The position numbers were made by a program, and so were the translations under genes. From positions 248,001 through 312,000 of the forward strand of contig CM074701.1 of the NCBI GenBank assembly GCA_037367355.1: a DNA stretch of 64,000 nt, in the 5' to 3' direction. A model generated the notes under the pieces. It worked only from the letters and a program-made list of their open reading frames with translations, had not been told where the DNA came from and made no database searches. Origin of the DNA: Neoscytalidium dimidiatum. Taxonomy: Eukaryota; Ascomycota; Dothideomycetes; Botryosphaeriales; Botryosphaeriaceae. Of this stretch, positions 23,801-35,301 are shown one piece after another (the stretch's first letter is position 1; each line of letters begins with the position of its first letter).

Positions 23801-26586
23801 ATTCAAAACTACCCCGCTAGCTAAAGCTAAACCCTAGAATTTCTACCTAACGGAGGCCCGAGGAACCTTAAACGATAAACGCGGCTTATAACGACGCCCG
23901 AGCTCGTAAATAAGTAAGACTTCCTAAAAACCCGTAACGAATACTTCTCCTCTATTCGTAAAGCTAAACGGGACTACTAGAATTCGTTTCTAAGTAAAAA
24001 TACCCCCGAAACTATCTTTAAAGCAATAGCCTATATAAAACACCGTCCGATAGAACGAATCCCTTCGATTCGGGCTAAAAACGGCCTACTATAAGATAGC
24101 TAGAAGGGGAAAAGCTCCGTGCTAAAAGAAACGTTATTTCTATCCCCTTCTAACACACGAATCGAAAATAACTAGATAAATTACCAGCCGGATCTAAGCT
24201 GGGAATGGCTAATTCTAGAAAAAAAAGAGCTTAAACAAACGTGTTCGAACCTAATAAAAGGAACTACGCCCGGACCTAATTTAATATCCTAATAAATTAT
24301 TATTTAGGCCTATAACGTATCCCCGAAAGCCTTCTATTTTATCTATTCGAACCTCTTTAAATATAACTACTATCTAAAGTACTAGAGATAAGCAACGGGG
24401 GTAATTTTAAAGAAACCTAATAAGCCGGATCCCGCGAATCTAAAGACTTATAGGGTTATCTCTCTATTAAATTGCCTAGGAAAAGTACTCGAACGAGTAA
24501 TAGCTAAACGCCTCGGTTTTCTAGCGGAAATAACAAACCTAATTCACCCTATATAAATAGGGGGAAGACTTAAAAAATCCGCTATAGACGCCTGCTTTAT
24601 TCTAACGAATTTAGTAGAGGAAAACCGAAAGGTAAAGCTAAAAACATCTACGCTATTTCTAGACGTACGCGGCGCTTATAACCACGTCGCGTAAGAATAA
24701 CTCCTAGGAATTTTAAGAAAGTTAAAGCTTCCGATTAATCTACTCGCGTGGATTAGAACTTTCTTAAATTCCCGATAATTACGCCTTAGTTTCGATAGAA
24801 ATATAGAAGAATTTAGTAACGTAGAAACGGGTATACCATAAGGAAGTCCTATTTCGCCGATACTATTTCTAATATATATCCGAGATCTATTTTAAACGAA
24901 ATCCGCTACCTACTTATCTTATATCGACGATATCTCTTTAATAGTAAGCTCGAAAAGCTAGAAAAGAAATATAAAGATATTGAAGATGAAAGACTCTATA
25001 AACTAGGCGCGGAAAATACTATATAATTCGACCTCGAAAAAACCGAATTAATATATTTTTCTAAAGAAAAAACGGTAAGAGATTCTACTCTAAAACTACC
25101 TACGGGTTTAGTTATAAAGCCTAAGAATCTAGTCCGATATCTAGGAGTTTTCTTAGACCTACTCCTTAGTTTTAAGGAACACGTCGATATTAGAATAAGC
25201 TAAGCTCGTTCGAGCCTCTCGAGGATAAACAGACTAGCTAACATCGAAAACGGACTAAAACCTAACGCGGTACGGTAGTTATACTTAGCCTACGTTACCT
25301 CCGTCTCCGATTACGGCTCTGTCTTATACTAGAATAACCAAGCGAATTTTAAACGAAAAGCTACGATACTCTAGAATCTAGCTCTACGGAAAATACTAGG
25401 CGTTTTTAAAACCGCTCTAATTACTCCCCTCGAAATAGAAGCCGCGATCCTACCCTCGGAAATTCGCTTAGAAAATAACCTCCGATCCTACGCCCTACGA
25501 AGTCTTAAATTAGACCGAAAATATCTAATTCGAAGCCTTCTAGAAAGAGAGAACGAATACGAAAGTAAGCTCGTTCGAAAAATTAGAGACTTTCTAAAAG
25601 ACAAGCCGTATAACCTCGAAACGGTTAATCCTTTCTACTTTCTATCTTAGGGGCTATCTACCCCCTACTTGGTTAAAGTCTCTAAACTCTCGAAAGAAGA
25701 ACAAGCTAAGAAATATCTAAACGAACTTAAAAACCCCCTGGATAACCTAATTTTTATCTATACGGACGCGAGTTTAATTCTAAATAAAACCGGAATAGGA
25801 TTAGCAGTATTTATAGATAGAAACGACCCTACTCTTAAAGGCGAAACTACTATTATAATAGGAAATATCGGGGATAATAACCTAGTTTATAATAGCGAAC
25901 TAGAGGTCCTTATAAGAGCTCTCGAACTCGTAGTTAGAAACGGATATACCGATAAAGATATTAGAGTCTACGCGGATAACTAGGCCGCGCTCTACCGTCT
26001 AAAAATACTATCCGGAAACCTAGGATAACTAGCGTAAATACGAGCTTTAAACGTAGTAAAAACGCTTATTCTTAATAGAAATTTAGTTTAATTAGAATGG
26101 GTCCCCGGCTATTTTAATATACACAGTAACGAAGAAGTAGATTCCCTAGCTAAATACGCTTATAAAATAAACCCGAATAACGAATCTACTAGCTACGCAT
26201 TCTTTAGAATACTAATGTAAGCAGATTTTATTAATTCGTAGTAAAAAATAGCGAATAAGCAAGCGGAAATAGCCTCTAAAGAGTCTTATCTAAGGCGGTT
26301 TAACTGGAAAATAAAACGAAAGTTAATAGATCTCTCTACGGAGAGAGAAACTAGCTCCGCGTTTTACTAGCTTAAAATAGGATACGGCTACTTTAAGTCC
26401 TATTTAAACCGCTTTAGACTAAACCCCTCTAATCGCTGCCCGTATAATAATACGGCTAAATAAACCCCTCGGCACCTAATTCTAGACTATAAAAAGTATC
26501 GACTCGAAAGAGAAGATATATATACTAGTCTAGAAACGAAAAATCCCTCTTTAGACCTCGTTTTTAATACCGAAGAAGGACGGAAA

Positions 26587-27326
26587 TATAACGACGGGGC
26601 CTCTACTACTGGGTTTCGGAGTTACCTAGCAGGTTTGGGTTTATCGAAGGGTTTACCTTAAAGACGAGGAAAGGAGAGCGATAATAGAATAAGAAGTTAC
26701 GTAATATAGGAGTTCGATAGGCCTTATTACCTCTAAGTTAATATAGTATTAAATTAGAACTTTAAGTTAACTACGAGGGTTAAGATACTACCTAACGAGC
26801 GTGTCTATATACTATAGAAAAGCTATAATAATCCGGGGATTAGGACGACTATTAGATTAGTTATAGTATTAGATTAATCTAAGAGTTAGATTAGTACTAA
26901 GACTTCTAATCCCTAGGTAGGCCTAATAGGTTCTACGTAACTCGGGTACCTAACGCCTCTTTTCTAGAATCCGACTTCTACTAGTGCTAGCGGACGATAT
27001 TACCGCTATACTCTTATCCCGTAGTATTTATTCTTATCGGCTTTCCTACTTCCCTCCCGTACGGCCCTTCGTCTCCTACGGGCTCTACGTTAGTCCGTAC
27101 CTTCTTTCTAGTTATTACGCCCGTGGGCGTTCTTTCCGTACGGGTAGTCGTTATTGCCTGCTAGTATCCCCGTACGCGCCGTCGTCCTATATTCCTAGTC
27201 TTCCCGTACGGGTTTAGGGAGTGCGGCTCTACTATATATAGGGTTCTTAGGCCTTACGGCTCTTTTCCCCGTACGGGCTTGCGGCCCTTGTAGCTATAAA
27301 GCCCGTGTATTTCGGAGTTCGTAATA
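26587..27326 (-). repeat. Gypsy 3' LTR (740 bp)
   Basis: It matches the LTR at 33,993-34,732 over its whole length and has the same length. On the minus strand it begins TATTACGAAC and ends CGTTATA. The canonical TG...CA ends appear altered to TA by transitions. Differences from its partner are mostly C/T and G/A, so RIP rather than age dominates the divergence. Confidence 0.92.
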
Positions 27327-27343
27327 CTACCCCCCTCCTTAGA
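27327..27343 (-). promoter_or_regulatory. Polypurine tract of the Gypsy element
   Basis: On the minus strand the 17 bases just upstream of the 3' LTR read CTAAGGAGGGGGGTAG, almost all purines. This is the expected primer site for plus-strand DNA synthesis and fixes the element's orientation. Confidence 0.75.
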
Positions 27344-27433
27344 GATCTTCGGCTCGAAGATTTATCCGTTTGCCTATATCTTTCTAGGCTTTTCTTATTT
27401 CTTCGTTTTTCTTTATTGTAAGTGTTTCCTATA

Positions 27434-28211
27434 ATACCTTCTAAGCGTAAGCGCGACGTATAGTAAGCTAAGCGTAAGTATCTTAGCGCGAAGATTGATT
27501 CTTTATATAACCTTCTAGGCCTAGATATATCGATTTCTTATACTCGTTGCCTTTTATTAGAGGAGAAGGGTAAGGCGGTAGTATATCGTATTACCCCGGA
27601 GTATTCGCGTTACGGCGAGTATACTCGTCGCGGTAATACCTATTATAACGCTAGTAGTACGGAAGAGGGTAATTATAAGTTCCTCTTAATCTTATTTAAC
27701 TTATTCTAATCTTTTCCTTCTAGTCGTTCGTCTAGAGCGTGCTATTACGAAGGTTACCGCGGATAAGGTAGAGGCCTTAGATACTATTTCTAAGCTAACG
27801 TCTAAGTTACGCGCCGCTTCGTCCCGTCTAGAGCGTTCTCGGAAATAGAAGGTCTTACTATAACGCCGCGGTAGCTTAATACTAAATAAGAAGGCGTAGT
27901 CTATTAAAGACCTTAAGGAGCTAGATTACTTAGAGGTAGCTCGCGGGGCTAGGGATTCTATTAACTCTAAGAGCGCCGTAGAGGAGCGATTAGTAAAGCG
28001 TATACGTAGCGACGTCTTAGTTAACACTACTACGGGTCCGTTTCGTTCCGTTAGGTCGTTTAGCGTTGGTTCTACTACTACGCCGCCCGAGAGTTCCGAG
28101 CTAGTCGATTAGGCGCGGTAGTCTCTATTCTTCGATTTCGATTTTAGGTTCTTTGTATTTAACGAGTCGGCGGTATTAGTCGGTCCGGGTTTCTACGATA
28201 GAACTTATTAA
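27434..28211 (+). pseudogene. Accessory gene antisense to the Gypsy element, spliced, RIP-degraded
   Basis: Between the chromodomain and the 3' LTR, but on the plus strand, two exons can be read: 27,434-27,668 and 27,724-28,211. They are separated by a 55-nt intron with GTAATT donor, CTAATC branch-like site and TTCTAG acceptor. The exons join in phase into 240 codons. The start reads ATA, one G-to-A step from ATG. The product begins with a basic nuclear-signal-like PSKRKRD, then KIDSLYNLLGLD and a YSRYGEYTRRGNTYY stretch that looks like a CxxC-type motif with Cys turned to Tyr. A heptad-rich coiled coil follows (from VVRLERAITKV through SSRLERSRK), then an acidic-aromatic end (LFFDFDFRFF). 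All internal stops are TAG or TAA at former Gln codons. Its 3' end overlaps the 3' end of pol tail to tail. No family was recognised with confidence; function unknown. Confidence 0.72.
27669..27723 (+). other. Canonical intron in the antisense accessory gene
   Basis: The 55-nt segment begins GTAATT, carries CTAATC 12 bases before the end, and ends TTCTAG. Removing it shifts the two flanking frames into register (exon 1 leaves one base, exon 2 supplies two). Without removal the first frame stops inside it. Confidence 0.65.
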
Positions 28212-31200
28212 TAAGTTGTCTATATCCGTCGTAATTTTCTAGTAGTTTCTAGGTATCGTCCTATTCTTCTTTCTATTTAAGGAGATATCGGAATTAACCG
28301 TTAATATAGCCGCTATCGAGGACTTTTTCTACTTCCTAATCTCGGTTTTCGTCGGCGTTTAGATTTTCTAGGAGTATTTCTTCCGTATAGGTTACGGTTT
28401 TAGCGTCCTTTAGTGCTAGTTCTAGGAGGGATACGTGAAAAACGGGGTATATTTATATCGTTTCCGGTAATTTAAGGCGGAAATTAACCTTCCCAATTTT
28501 TTCTTCGATTTTAAATGGTCCTATTCTCTTGAAATCCAGCTTATTATTTAGTCGCCTTATTCTGATATTTTTTTTAAGGAGGTAGACTTTGTCCCCCTTC
28601 TTTAGCTACGGTGCCTTCTAGTGCCGTTTATCGTAGTATTTATCTATTCGTAGGGCTACGAATTCTAGGTCTAGATATAACTATTTATAGAGTGCCTTTA
28701 GCTAGTCGGCTTTAAGGATTCTCTTTTAGGCTAATAATTCGCTCGGTATTAGTTCTTTATAGATTAATAGCTTATAACCGTAATTAGCGTAGAACGGTAA
28801 TTCTTATATTACCGACGCTTTAGAGCTGTTATACGCGAACTAGGCTAAGAGTAGTAGTTCTACCTAGTTGTCCTATACGTAGTTAAGGTAATAGCGTAGA
28901 TATTATTCTAGCGTCTAGTTAGTCCGTTCTATTTGTCTATTTATCTACGGGTATACCGTAGTTAAGAGCTTATACTTTACTCCGAGTTGCTTTATAAGAG
29001 TCTACTAGAATCGTAATATAAATAGTTTGTCTCTATCTAATACGAGCTCTTCGGGTAATCCGTAGTTGCCGAGGATAATTCTTAGGAACGTATATACGAG
29101 GTCTTCCGCGTTTGCCTTCTTTAGGTATAGTAGGTAGTACGCGTATTTCGTTATTTTATCTACGATAACTAGTACTAAATTATACTTAACTCTAGTAAGT
29201 AGTTCTTTTAACTTAGGTAGGTCCGTAATAAAATCTAGCGAGATGGATTACTAAGGGCGCTTAGGTGCCGGTAGTAGCTAGAGTAGTTCGTAGGGTATAT
29301 ATCTCGCTGCCTTACTTCGGATATAAAGGTCGTATTACGTAACTATCCGCTAGACTGTCCTTTTAAGCCCTAGAAAGTAGTAATTTCTCGTAATTCTCTC
29401 GATTATCTTATCGGTTTCTTAATGACTATATACCGGGGCCTCGTATATATTCCTTACGAGTTCCTCCCGTAGTTTTACCGGGACGTAGATTAATCCTAAA
29501 AATAGGATTATTCCTTCTACGTCTTTAGTTACTCGGAGGTCGTTTTCTAGATTTTTAATTTCTTATGCCGTAGCGTCTTCCGCGTAGGCTTCTTAGATTC
29601 TACGATTCTATTCGTGGCTTTTTAGGCGTATCGCTGAAGCTACTAGCCTAGCCGGGGTAAGCGACTTTTTAGGTTTCTTCTTTTTTCTATATATAGCGGA
29701 GATCTAGCGTTTATCGGGTATAAAGGACCTATCTTTCTATTCTACTAGTATTACCGGTTATAGTTCTAGCTTTCCTTCTATATAGTCGGCTCTTCTACTT
29801 AGCGCGTCTACGCGAGCGTTCTCTAATTCCTTCCGGTAGATAATCTTTATATCGTAGGATACTAGTTCTTTAGTCTATCTAACCTATCTTCGGTTTAGTT
29901 CTTTCGTAGTAGTAAAGTATAAAAGGTTCTTATAGTCGTAGTAGACTATAACCTAGTGTTTAGCTTCTTTAAGGTAATATCTCTATTCTTTAAAGGCCGT
30001 AACGACGGCTAGGAGTTCTTTATTATAGACGTCGTAGTTCCTTTTTAGACCTATTATCTTTTGGGAGTAATACGCGATAGGATATAGTTTATCTTACTCG
30101 TCTAGCTAGCTTAAGACTGCTCCTATAGCGTAGTCCGATATATCGGTTTCTACCGTTATAGGTAGGTCGGGGTAGAATAGTCTTAAGACCGGTGCTTCTA
30201 TAAATATTCGTTTTAGCGAGTCGAAAGTATTTTATTATCTTTCTCTCTATACGAATCTATATTCTTTCTTAGTTAGATCTATAAGCGGAGCTAATACCTT
30301 CGTATAGTTTAGGATGAACTTCCGGTAAAAGTTAGTAAAGCTAAGGAAGGATTATACTTCTTTAACGGTTTTCGGCGTAGGCTAGTCTCTTATCGCGTCT
30401 AGTTTCTTCTCGTCTATACTAATATATCCTAGAGTAATAATAAACCCTAGGTACTTAGTTTTCTACGTATACTATTCGCTCTTATTAGGGGCTATCTAGA
30501 GGTTTCGTTCCTCTAGTGCCTATAGGACTTTATATACGTACTCGGTATATTCTTCGAGCGTTTTCGAGTATATTAGGATATCGTCTAGGTAGGCTAGTAC
30601 GAATACGTCTAAATACGGTTGTAGTATATTATTAACTAGGCTCTAGAACGTAGCCGGTATATTAGTAAGCCTAAATAGTATTACCGTATACTCGTAATAT
30701 CTAAATCTTATTTGGAAAGCCGTTTTCTATTCTTCGCCTTCTTTTATCCGGACGAGGTAATAACCTTCTCTAAGGTCTAGCTTAGTAAAGTATTTAGCTT
30801 TTCTTAGTCTATTCTATAATTTATCGATACGTAGTAACGGGTATTAGTTTTTTACCGTAATGTCGTTTAATTGCCTATAGTTAATATAGAGGCGGAGCTT
30901 GCTATTTTTCTTAGGTACGAATAAGATAGGGTATCCGGCCGGCGACGTAGAGGGTCGGATATATCCTCTTTCTAGGTTCGTTTCGAGGTACTCCCTTAGT
31001 GCTTCGGCCTCGCTTTCCGAGAGGGAATAAATAGGCTTAAACGCGGGCTACGTTTCTAGTAATAGGGGTATTTTATAGTTCTATAGCTTATACTTAGGTA
31101 ATAATTCTTTACCTCTTTCTTAAAATAATTCGGCGTATTTCTAGAATTCCGGGGGTACTTTCTCTAGTTCTATAGTATTTTCCGTTACGCGTATCTAGTT

Positions 31201-31448
31201 AAGGGTTCTATCTAGCGGGCTATACCTCTCGTAGATCCTCTTTAGATAGTCTCCTCCGAGTGGCCGGAAAGTATCGACTTTCGGGGTTCGTTTTCTAATC
31301 TATGCTATAATTCGGCGTTCTTATTCTAAGCTGGGCTTAATATAGACGATGTAAGCTTACTCTCCTCGTTTTTTTATACGTAGTAGGGTATTAAAGGATA
31401 TCCTCTTAGCCTCTATCGGGTGCTCTCCGGATGGTTTTAGCTCTTATT

Positions 31449-31560
31449 CTTAGCTCTAGCTCTTAGCTCTAGCTCTTTAGCTCTAGCTCTCTAGCTCTAG
31501 CTCTTAGCTCTAGCTCTCTAGCTCTAGCTTTTAGCTCGGGCTCTTTAGCTCTAGCTCTTT
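31449..31560 (-). repeat. TAGCTC minisatellite inside Gypsy pol
   Basis: About 112 bases of repeated TAGCTC / TCTAGCTCT units with small length variation lie between the retropepsin and reverse transcriptase coding regions. On the coding (minus) strand the units read GAGCTA, a Glu-Leu-type repeat. It would sit in the protease-RT linker, the place most tolerant of length change. Confidence 0.7.
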
Positions 31561-33992
31561 TACTTCGAGGTTCGCGAGGTGTCGCTTATAGTTGTCTTCG
31601 GGGAACGTTATAGTTCCTATACTCTAGCTAATATACGGGTCGTAGGTTTTTAACTAGGGTATCCTAAGGACGATATCGTAGTTCGGGCTTATTATTACGT
31701 CTAGGTTAATTCGTTCTTTATAATCTCCGAGGGTTATTCGTATCTAACCGGTCTTGATTCTTACCTAACCCTTACCGTATTCTATCGATAATCCGTCGAA
31801 CGTACTAAGTTCGTAGGGCCGTTTCTTAGGTTAGAATAGTAAGTCGTTCTTCCTAAGGAATTTAGGATCTACGAAATTTTCTTACGCTCTACTATCGATT
31901 ATTACTAGCGTAGTGGTTTCTTCGATTATAACTAATACTTCTAGTAGTATTTTAAGTTCTTCCTACTTACGAGATATTCCGTTCGATGTTAAGTATATAA
32001 TCTAGTTAAGGGACCTTCGTATTAGCCCCTTCTAGGGTTCCTAGCTAGGGGAGCCATCTAGTTTTTTAATATCTCGTAGCGTATATACTCGTCCTATTCT
32101 TCAACCGGGATCGGGGTATCCTTCTACTAAGTCTATCGTCCTTACTTAATCTTACGCCTCTAGTAGATCTATCCGTTATATACCTAGTACTAGAAGGTTG
32201 ATTTGCCGTATTTTTTATCCGGTACCTATTATAGAGTGCCGTGGCTTCGTATAGCCGTGCCGTAACGGTAGAGGGTATAGACTATATCGCGTAGAGACGT
32301 AAGGTCTCGTTACTATTATATTTTCTAGGCTTCTTCTTTAAGCTAGGATACTACCTTATCGGCCGTTTTTAATAGCGATTCCTTCTAGGGGTGCTATACG
32401 TCGTTCTCGAAAAACCGTAAGCTAAGTTTTCCGTTCTTTATTTAGTACTATTGCGGTGGTAGATTTATTCTCGATCCGGGGGTCTAGTAGATCGTAGGGG
32501 TATAACCGGATTCGATATTCCTTATATCCCCGTACCGGTTTAGGTATTCGGCGATCCGGTTAAGTATAGCCTAGTCTTACTATTACTCGATAGTTTCTAC
32601 CTCGCTAGATTCCGGTATACTATCGTATAGTTCTCCGGTTTCGCTGTTTACGAGGTCTTCGTCGGCCGAGAAGTACCTTTCGATGTCTTCCTCCGTAGCC
32701 TCTTCTAATTTTCGGAGTATTATATTAAGTCGTCGTAGCTTACTAGGGTACTACTCTATAGCGTCCTTATCGCTCTAGTAGATAGTATAATCGTCGTCGT
32801 AGTACGCTATCTAACTTAGGGCTATATAATCTACTATCTTTATAGTAGCGATTTCTCGTAGTACCTTCTATCTCTAGATGGCTGCCGCTACTTCCCGTAA
32901 CTCTTTCTTCGAGTATTTATACCCTGCGCTCTATTTATCTCTATATCGGATATATAATCCTTTCTTATAGAGCTCTTTTTCTTTTTTACTCTATTCCCTT
33001 TTCTTACCCCTATTATTACCGTTCTTCTTATTTCTACTTTTATCCCGTCGAACTATATTATCTATTTCTATAGCGTCGCCTCCTTCCTAGATATAGCGAG
33101 GCCTAGCTTACCTTAAGGTATTAGCGTTATACTCTTTCTTATCGAACTACCTCTCTATACGACGCTTATCTATAAGTAGGGCTAGCTTAATTATATCGTT
33201 GAGGGTTTCTAGTTCCTCGTAGTACGTTATAGCTTCTTTAATCTCGTCTCTTAGCCCTTAGTAGTAGAAGGTACGTAGCGTAAGGTTAGAGTGCCTATCT
33301 ACGAGGTATACTACGTCTTAGAATTTAGCTATATAGTTCTATACCGTTTCTTTCTATTTTAGACTTATAAGGGTCCTAGTAGCTAGACGGTTTTCGTCGA
33401 CGCCGCTAAAGGCTATCTTAAGCTACTTTATAAAGTTTCGATAGTCGCTAAAGATTATCGAGGTTACTTCGGACTATAGATATACGGGTTTCTCCTAGTA
33501 CTCTCGCTTAAAAGGTCGGAACTATTATTTCGCCGATCCTCTAAGGTAGGTACTAGCGTATAGGACTTATTCGGCGGAGCCGGCGAAATTGCCGTATATA
33601 AAGTATATATAGTTATTCAGCTATATAATAAAGGCTTAGGTCTTCTTCCGGTCTCCGTAGTATAGGTCTAGTTTCGGGACCTTAACCTTAGTAGCCGGTA
33701 GTAGAGCTAGTACCTAGGTAAGCTAAGTACGTAGGATTACGTTTTCGTTTCGAAGTTCTAGGATTATATTAAGTAGCTCCTCGTTGGTCGGTATATTAGG
33801 GTGTTAGTTTTCTACTACCGTACTCTATTACGGCGGTTACTACGAGCCTAGGGTATTCTATACTTCTTATACGTGCTTACTACTAGGTACGTCCGCTATA
33901 ATAGCTAATACTATTAGTACTTCTCGGGGTAAGGAAATACTTTCTATTTTCTAATTAAATCGCTTTCTTTCCTATAAGGATAGTAGTTAAAG

Positions 33993-34732
33993 TGTAACGA
34001 TAGGGCCTCTACTACTAGGCTTCGGAGTTACCTAGTAGGTTCGGGTTTATCGAAGGGTTTACCTTAAAGACGAGGAAAGGAGAGCGATAATAGAATAAGA
34101 AGTTACGTAATATAGGAGTTCGATAGGCCTTATTATCTCTAAGTTAATATAGTATTAAATTAGAACTTTAAGTTAACTACGAGGGTTAAGATACTATCTA
34201 ACGAGCGTGTCTATATACTATAGAAAAGCTATAATAATCCGGGGATTAGGACGACTATTAGATTAGTCGTAGTATTAGATTAATCTAAGAGTTAGATTAG
34301 TGCTAAGGCTTCTAATTCCTAGGTAGGCCTAATAGGTTCTACGTAATCCGGGTATCTAACGCCTCTTTTCTAGAATCCGACTTCTACTAGTACTAGCGGA
34401 CGATATTACCGCTATACTCTTATCTCGTAGTATTTATCCTTATCGGCTTTCCTACTTCCCTCTCGTACGGCCCTTCGTCCCCTACGGGCTCTACGTTAGT
34501 CCGTGCCTTCTTCCTAGTTATTGCGCCCGTAGGCATCCTTTCCGTACGGGTAGTCGTTATTGCCTGCTAGTATCCCCGTACGCGCCGTCGTCCCGTGTTC
34601 TTAGTCTTCCCGTACGGGTTTAGAGAGTGCGGCTCTACTATATATAGGGTTCTTAGGCCTTACGGCTCTTTTTCCCGTACGGGTTTACGGCCCTTATAGC
34701 TATAAAGCCCGTATGTTTCGGGGTTCGTAATA
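33993..34732 (-). repeat. Gypsy 5' LTR (740 bp)
   Basis: Partner of the LTR at 26,587-27,326. As read on the plus strand it starts TGTAACGATAGGG and ends GGGGTTCGTAATA, followed at once by the GGAAA target-site duplication at 34,733-34,737. As 5' LTR of a minus-strand element it would have carried the promoter. Confidence 0.92.
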
Positions 34733-35092
34733 GGAAAGCTCTTCTAAGCTTTCTATCAATAACTAAAATAGCTACCCGAAAGTAGCTATTAGAACTTACT
34801 TCGACGGAAGTCTAAATACGTACTTTCGAAAAACTAACTTTAGTCTCTCCTTAAAAAAGAAGCTATTCTCTCTTATTTCTCTTTTATCTTCTACCTCTTC
34901 TTATCTCCCTACTTACTTTCTTATTTCTTTCTAAAAAGCACCGGCCTAGCCCCTACTATTTCTAGACTCCTTCCTAAAGAAAACCCGAATAAAAACCCCG
35001 GTTGAAATACCGGACTAGATACGTTAGTAGACTAGCCGTCTTTTATAAGCTTAGCTTGTATAAGAACGTTAAACAAATAAATAAATAAATAA

Positions 35093-35107
35093 ATAAAGGG
35101 AGTATAT
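35093..35107 (+). repeat. Target-site duplication, right copy, of LINE copy 2
   Basis: ATAAAGGGAGTATAT immediately follows the AAAT repeats of the LINE tail and repeats the sequence at 20,819-20,833. Confidence 0.75.
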
Positions 35108-35301
35108 TAAATACTAGTATTATAGTCGTTATTTTATTACTATAGTATATTTTTTTTATATTTAATTCCGCTACTAATTTCGCTTACTTATTAGCGTATA
35201 CTAAATATATATAATTACCCTTATTCGGTGTTTTTTACTAGTATGCTAATTTATTTATTCTACTTATTATTACTGCTTAATATAGCACCCTATCAACTAC
35301 A
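35108..35301. other. AT-rich right flank of the transposon block
   Basis: About 190 bases of AT-rich DNA similar in composition to 20,084-20,833; the two would have been contiguous before LINE copy 2 inserted. Host HET coding sequence resumes by about 35,302. The exact border is uncertain by some tens of bases. Confidence 0.5.

Larger units (their letters stand above)
26587..34732 (-). mobile_element. Ty3/Gypsy chromovirus retrotransposon, complete but RIP-degraded
   Basis: An 8,146-bp element with two 740-bp LTRs, read on the minus strand. The order is 5' LTR, gag (about 33,950-32,900), retropepsin (degraded IDSGA-type site near 31,890, IPWLKTYDP-type end near 31,640), reverse transcriptase ([18 protein letters not shown] and [12 protein letters not shown] near 30,980-30,870), RNase H (ETDISDYAIGAVLS near 30,170-30,110), integrase with an HHCC zinc region (29,410-29,290) and the SISLDFITDLPK core, and a C-terminal chromodomain (EVEKVLDSGYING near 28,350-28,290). 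A polypurine tract lies just before the 3' LTR at 27,327-27,343. A 5-bp duplication GGAAA flanks it (26,582-26,586 and 34,733-34,737) inside LINE copy 2. Many Trp/Gln codons are stops, so it is inactive. Confidence 0.93.
20834..35094 (+). mobile_element. Tad1/I-type LINE retrotransposon, copy 2, interrupted by a Gypsy element
   Basis: LINE sequence runs from about 20,834 to 26,586 and resumes at 34,738-35,094. In order on the plus strand: one 5' unit, ORF1 with a CCHC-like region at about 22,660-22,800, endonuclease (GDFNIHHP at 23,284-23,313), reverse transcriptase (KPNKPDPAN near 24,415 and YIDDI at 24,920-24,934), RNase H (IYTDAS near 25,760, YADN then a stop replacing Gln near 25,980), and a C-terminal zinc-type tail. 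The 3' end is five to six AAAT repeats. Stops are almost all TAG/TAA at positions where related LINEs have Gln or Trp, so the copy was full length when RIP hit it. The longest surviving frame is the RNase H stretch 25,669-25,983. It is bounded by a 13-15 bp target-site duplication. Confidence 0.9.

Noticed and set aside
31449..31560. CRISPR-like short repeats
   Set aside because: The units are 6-13 bases with no unique spacers, in a eukaryotic retrotransposon; a minisatellite.
13076..35301. Outer target-site duplication TACAG/CACAG flanking the whole transposon block
   Set aside because: Only 4 of 5 bases match exactly and the right-hand sequence does not resemble an LTR end; it could be chance, so no single outer element is claimed.
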